DNA of 64,000 bases from Patiria pectinifera (Eukaryota > Echinodermata > Asteroidea > Valvatida > Asterinidae): NCBI GenBank assembly GCA_029964075.1, contig CM057144.1, forward strand, positions 6,161,281 to 6,225,280. The letters run 5' to 3'. The notes under the pieces are model-generated. The model was given only the letters and a program-made list of their open reading frames with translations. It was not told the origin of the DNA and did not search any database. Positions 55,801 to 61,800 of this stretch are shown in pieces. The translations under genes were made by a program, and so were the position numbers. Each line of letters opens with the position of its first letter. Positions within the stretch are counted from its first letter, which is position 1.

Positions 55801-58800
55801 ATGGACTGGACTACACCCTTACTGTTCAGGCTGTAGGAACAACTGTGCTCTCTTGCAGTGAAAATGTGATAAATTATTTTTAAAAAAGTGTTTTTAAGTT
55901 GTGGATTGTACTGTAAACTTTAAATCTGGTAAATCCATGCCATCAGTTTCAAGAAGGTGCCATCAATTACTAATAATAAATGAATCACAAACAAATCCTG
56001 CACAGCCCCCGAACTTGCCTGCATTTAATCTTGACGTTGCATTTCAGTCTGGACTCTTCACCCATTATGAGCGCCTCGGTGTGGGCCACGCTGTAGAGTT
56101 CAACCACGAGTCCCTCCGACTAGACCACACCAACCTCTACTACTTCAACATAGAGCTGCTGAACTACGTGGCGTATGAGAACATCATTTCATCCGTTGGC
56201 ATCATAGCGGACTTCACGACACCGGAGCCAGGGCTGATCATGAATGAGACCAGGGATGAGGTGGTGCGTGAAGCGTGCGTGGAGTTCACACCAGAGGAAT
56301 GGGAGAGACGATGCATTGAAGACACACCGCTGGATAACCATCGGTAAAACCACAGCCATTAGAATATAAATAATCTTACACAAAAACAGCCTATACAGGG
56401 TGAGTTTTAAAAAAAGCAGGACCCAAAACCAAAAAAATATATTTCATATTTAAAAAAATATGTAGCACCAAACATATATGACTGGAAAACCAATTTCAAA
56501 AGCTACTTTAAGATGAAAAAAAATACTGAAATCGCTCAATCTGTTCAAAGAATATCTGACTGCTTGGAACAACAAAGCAAATAACACAGAATACTTGTTT
56601 CAACAACTGTCAACAACTGTAGTACACAATATCTTTACTAACAAACCTAGCTAGGCAAACAATATGATCTATAAAATCCACTTTTTTTTTTTATCAAAGA
56701 CAGGCCTTTAAAAGGGCTTTGTTGAATATTTTGAACTTTTAAACTGAGGTTTCATCGCTGGTGATGTTTGAAGCCAATTGTGACGACAATTCTTGCAATG
56801 CATTTTGGGACGAAAGAGGTTTTTAGAGTCATTGTCAATGTGTTCAAATTGTAATATTCTTTGGATTGAGCATTTTCGTTATTTTTTCCTTCTGAAAGTA
56901 GCTTATTAAATTGACTTTCCAGTCATTATTATGATTGGTTCTACATATTTTATAAATGTGGAATTTATTTTGGGGGGTTTGGGTTCCGCTTTTTCTGACT
57001 CACCCTGTATGAGCTAATATCCAGTCACAAAATATAAAAAGTGGCACTGTACTGGGTCAGTCATCATACTGCATATAAAAGCAAAAATGGAACTAATTTC
57101 AAAATGTCAACAATTGTATGCTGTAATTGTTATGCTCTCCCTAATAAATTCTGCTGTCGCTGAAATTTGCACGAAGGAACAGTCGCACTCATGGTAAAAG
57201 ATGTTCTAGAGCGTGCTGAATTCTTTTGTCATTAACTCTCATTAGAGAAGTGGCTTTTTCATGAAAATTTAAGGGATCACATGTTCATAGTGACATGTAG
57301 CACCCGAAAATGCCACTTTTTGATTTTATAATTACAGTGTATTGACCAGGTGCTAATGGGTTAATGAGATTCAGTAATGCAAGAAGATGGAATTCATGGT
57401 CCTCAACTGAAAATTATTCCATAAAAATATAGTTGTACTACAGCCAAACTTGTGAGTTAACATTCCTTTTATGTAAAGGACCCTTGATTGCCATGTGGAT
57501 TTCAGAATATTTAGACAGGTACTGTATATTTGTATATGTTCTATATAACCCCCGAAGACCGACACACAAGGGAGGACAACAAATCTTTTCAGTCCTTGGG
57601 AGTTGGGTCAAAACAGTCCTCTGTAGTAAGTTTGTGTGCTTATATGGGAGAGTGTTATATTACAGGGACAAAGGAAAACACAAAGCATTGTCCCTGAGAG
57701 TATAGTAAAACAAGAGTGTATGCACCGTATGTGCATGGCCTTTCTATTATTATTGGTTAACAGTTCAATGCAAAAATCTTCTCTGAAGAGAACTGTTTTG
57801 TGTTTTTCTCTAATTGCATCCACAATGTTTATTTTATCTCAATGCTTATCTACAGGTATATCACTGATGGTCCTGGTTCTATGACAGTATTCAATGGCCA
57901 TGAGGAACTAGTGGATATGCTGTATACCAGAAGCAATACCTTCATGGCAGGTAAGGGGTGGGCGGGGCCTGGTAGGAAAAAGGGGGAGGACCTTACAGAG
58001 ATCTGAGTTTATAAAGGTGTGCTTCACTTGTATATTCAGTGCAACACTACTGCATATATTCAACACCTTCCATATGTGCTTGCTTTCATTAGTTGTTACG
58101 AGACTTGTAATAAGGTTGGCATGATGGAGGATCAAGAGTTTGGTGATTGTGCCACATCTCTGATAGTCCTGCATTCTTTTGAAGATGAGTGCAGCACATT
58201 GTTTCTTATGTTAATAGGATCATTGGCTCTTTGTGCACCTTTTTGCTTGAAACAACAAAATTGGGCAAAGGCTTATTTTATACATAACCTGTTGAACTTT
58301 CAGTTCAGTAGCCACTTTACAGTTGGAGAAAACAAAATTTAAATATGCAAACAAATTTGTGACTCTTGACTGGATGTCATTGGTAATGCGCATACAAAAG
58401 TGTGGCTATGCGCACACTTTTTTAAAACCACCTACAATGATTGTTTTCTTCGGATCAAAACCATTTCTGATGAATAATTTCACAGGATATTGGGACCAGT
58501 CCTATCTTCACTTTGAAGGTAGTTTTTCTCATTAATTTTGAAAGGTATGATTCCAGGTAATTACCCATGTTCCTACATGCCTTTAACCCGGTCTTCTCAA
58601 AACCAAACAACTGTAATAATACAGAGAAACATATCAGCCTGTTTCTAAATCCTCACTTTAATAAGGCGTTTCACGGTACTATGCGTCATCTTGCCCCCGG
58701 GGCAATTTTACACACGTTGCTGTGTACGCATCATCAATGGAGCACTTTTGTGCTTCCACATCAGCATGCGTTCATTCCAAAGTGCGCCTGCGTCCAGCAA

Positions 58801-61800
58801 CGCGTGTTCTTTTTGCCCGGTGAACAAGATGGCGCATATAACTGTGAAACAACTTATGTAATTCGAGTTGTCCCGTGATGTAAAAAAGTATTCAAAGTTA
58901 TTGTGCCACATTTTCCTTTTTTTTCCCAGCCAACTGGGAAGGTTTCCATGACAACGAGACCGGTATCTACGGCTACACCTGGTCCATTGGTTATGTTGTC
59001 TGTGATGATGATGTCAGCATGCACATTGATCCTCATGCTCACCTGTTTGATGAGTCAGAGTGGACCCACGAGGGACTACTTGTCAATGTCAACCTGCCAG
59101 GTAAATCGTCATCAATGATCAAAGTATTATGCATTGCTTAATTTACCATGGTACTGTACAACTATTAATTGCTTTGACCATGATAGTATGCAACTATTGA
59201 CTGCTTTGAGAAGAAAATTGAAACTGTTTTCCCCAAGAGGTTCTAGCTAGTGTTCTTTATTGATCCCCTGATGAGTCAGAGTGGACCCACCAGGGTTCTG
59301 GATGTCAATGTCAATCTGCTAGGTTAATCTTCATCAAGGATTGACCATGATGGTAGTATGCAATTATTTGTGGTATAGTAAAATTACTTTCCCATTGTGT
59401 TCCATTGAGTGTTCTATATGGATCCCCGTGCTCATCTGTTTGATGAGTCATAGTGGACCCACCAGGGTCTGGTTGTCAATGTTAATCTGTCAGGTAAATC
59501 TTCATCGATTATCAACGTATTATACATTGTTTATTATAACACCTCACCCACAGATTCTGTGTCTTGATTGGCCGAGAGCGAGTCACATGTTACTTTCTAA
59601 TTTTGCTATCTTTCTTTCTGTGCACGGCCAAAAGTACTATGCACATAGCAACCAAAGTACTATTTCCACGGCGCGGTATTTGTGTGCAAATGCATGCTGG
59701 TGTGCGCGTTGAGCATTGTGCGTAGCCCATATTATTCCAAAGAGAGTGCGCCGCAGACTTGGGTTCAAACATTTCGTGAAGGGTTAGTTTCAGAAATACA
59801 TTTTCCACCAATTCTGTATTGAAATTGAAGTTTATTTCAACTGTGTTCAGATTTAAATAATGTAAAATATTAAAATCAAGCAGAATCTGTGGGTGAAGTG
59901 TTATATAACAAATATTGAATTCTTTATCTCGTGGTGAAGTAAAACTAGCCTCCCTCGGTGATCCATGGACCATTCTATTTTCCCTCGGCTTTGCCTCGGG
60001 AAAATAGAATGGTCCATGGATCACCTCGGGAGGCTAGTTTTACTACACCTCTCGAAGCATTCAATGTTTGTATAATTGACCATGATTGTATACAACTATT
60101 GGCTTCTCTAGTGGTATAGTGAAACTATTTTCCCAAGGGTGTCCATTGAGTGGTCTATATTGATCCCCACACTCATCTGTTTGATGAGTCAGAATGGACC
60201 CACCAGGGTCTGGTAGTGAATGTCAATCTACTAGGTAATACTTCATTTAATGATCAAGGTTTTGCACATTTGCTAATTTTTTAGGATTAATCATGCCACA
60301 ATATGTAAAAAGGCTTCAATAATTTGATTAATTGTTGGCCCAATTCTGTCTAAAAAAGTACTAATCTGTAGCAGATCCATATATAAAGGGTAACTAGATG
60401 CAGTGTTTTTTCCTGCATTTGTGTGTGTGTGTGTGTGTGTGTGGATACTATGTTGTCGACTTAACACGTACAGAGAATTCAGTTTCCTGAACTGAAATTT
60501 GCTTTATTGTATGCCTATATTTTAGGAAATTTAGGATTTCTTCAGTTATATGCAAAAAATGAAGATTGACAAGATGGAAAGGGCTAATGCAAACTTTCAT
60601 TGGAACTATCAATGCACAATCTAATTTTTGTTTCCATTTTGTCATTAGATGATGCATACTTCATCACTGTGCGTGCTCTCAACAAGGTAGAGTTTGGCGG
60701 TCCTATGGCTCTCACTGTGTGTCACACCACTCCTCTGATTGTTGACAATTCCCCGCCCATCATTTACAGCATTGATGGCATCACCTATGACTCCTCCATT
60801 GGTAGAATTGGATTGCAGGTCAACGCAACGTAAGCAGTCAGATTTTGGGGGGCAAAAGTTTGTGTATTTGTTTTTAATCATAATTATACTGACAAGATTA
60901 AAAAGAGCTTTTACTCAAAACATTTTCAAATTAAAATTATTTGTCTTCATAGAACTTATGCTGTAAAAGCCTCATATGAAATTTGTATCAAGCACTAATT
61001 TTTAGGAGAGATAGAGCCTGTGAGCTTTTTCATCTGAAAAAATGACAAACTTCTTCGGTTGGGACTCAACCCTTGACCTCCAGGATACTAGTGCAAGTGT
61101 CTCAATCACATCTGAATGACTGAGTATGAGGTGCAGGGTTCACGTCAAGGGCGGATCCAGAACGCAATTTTTTTGGGGGGCCAAAAAAAAATTTGGTCCC
61201 CCCAAAAAGTGGTTCCAATAAATTACGGCGTGGGGTTCGGGGCCCGCTTAAGGGCCCCGAAAAATTTTTGGATTCTAGATGCTCTGTGGTGCGATCTGCG
61301 GCAATTTCTGACCACTTTAACCAATGTTTTTTGGAGGAAAAGATGGTGGTGTACTCATTGCCTGCCTTTATTGCGATGTTACATTAAAAAAAAAAAAATT
61401 GGTTTCGTTTTGGGGGGGGGGGGGCCATGGCCCCCTTTGGCCCCCCCCCTGGATCCGCCCTTGGTTCACGTCCAACGTGAGGAAGCTTGTTTTCTCACAA
61501 GTTTCCGGGCAGCACTGAGTTGCTCAAACACTTATGTGGCTTTTCAAATTCTATATAAGAAAATCCCTGACAGAGTTGTAATCGAGTCAATCACAAGTTA
61601 GTCACAATTCATCACAAGTCACTTCAAGTCATCAAGAGTCAATCACAAGTCAGTCACAAGTCAATCACAAGTCATCAAGAGTCAATCACAAGTCAGTCAC
61701 AAGTCAATCACAAGTCATCACAAGTCAATTACAAGTCATCAAGAGTCAATCACAAGTCATCACAAGTCAATCACAAGTCAGTCACAAGTCAATCACAAGT

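Noticed and set aside
61116-61601. 161-residue plus-strand open frame
   Set aside because: It lies across the hAT-like MITE at 61146-61463; the matching frames at 38771-39160 and 39525-39764 are MITE translations too.
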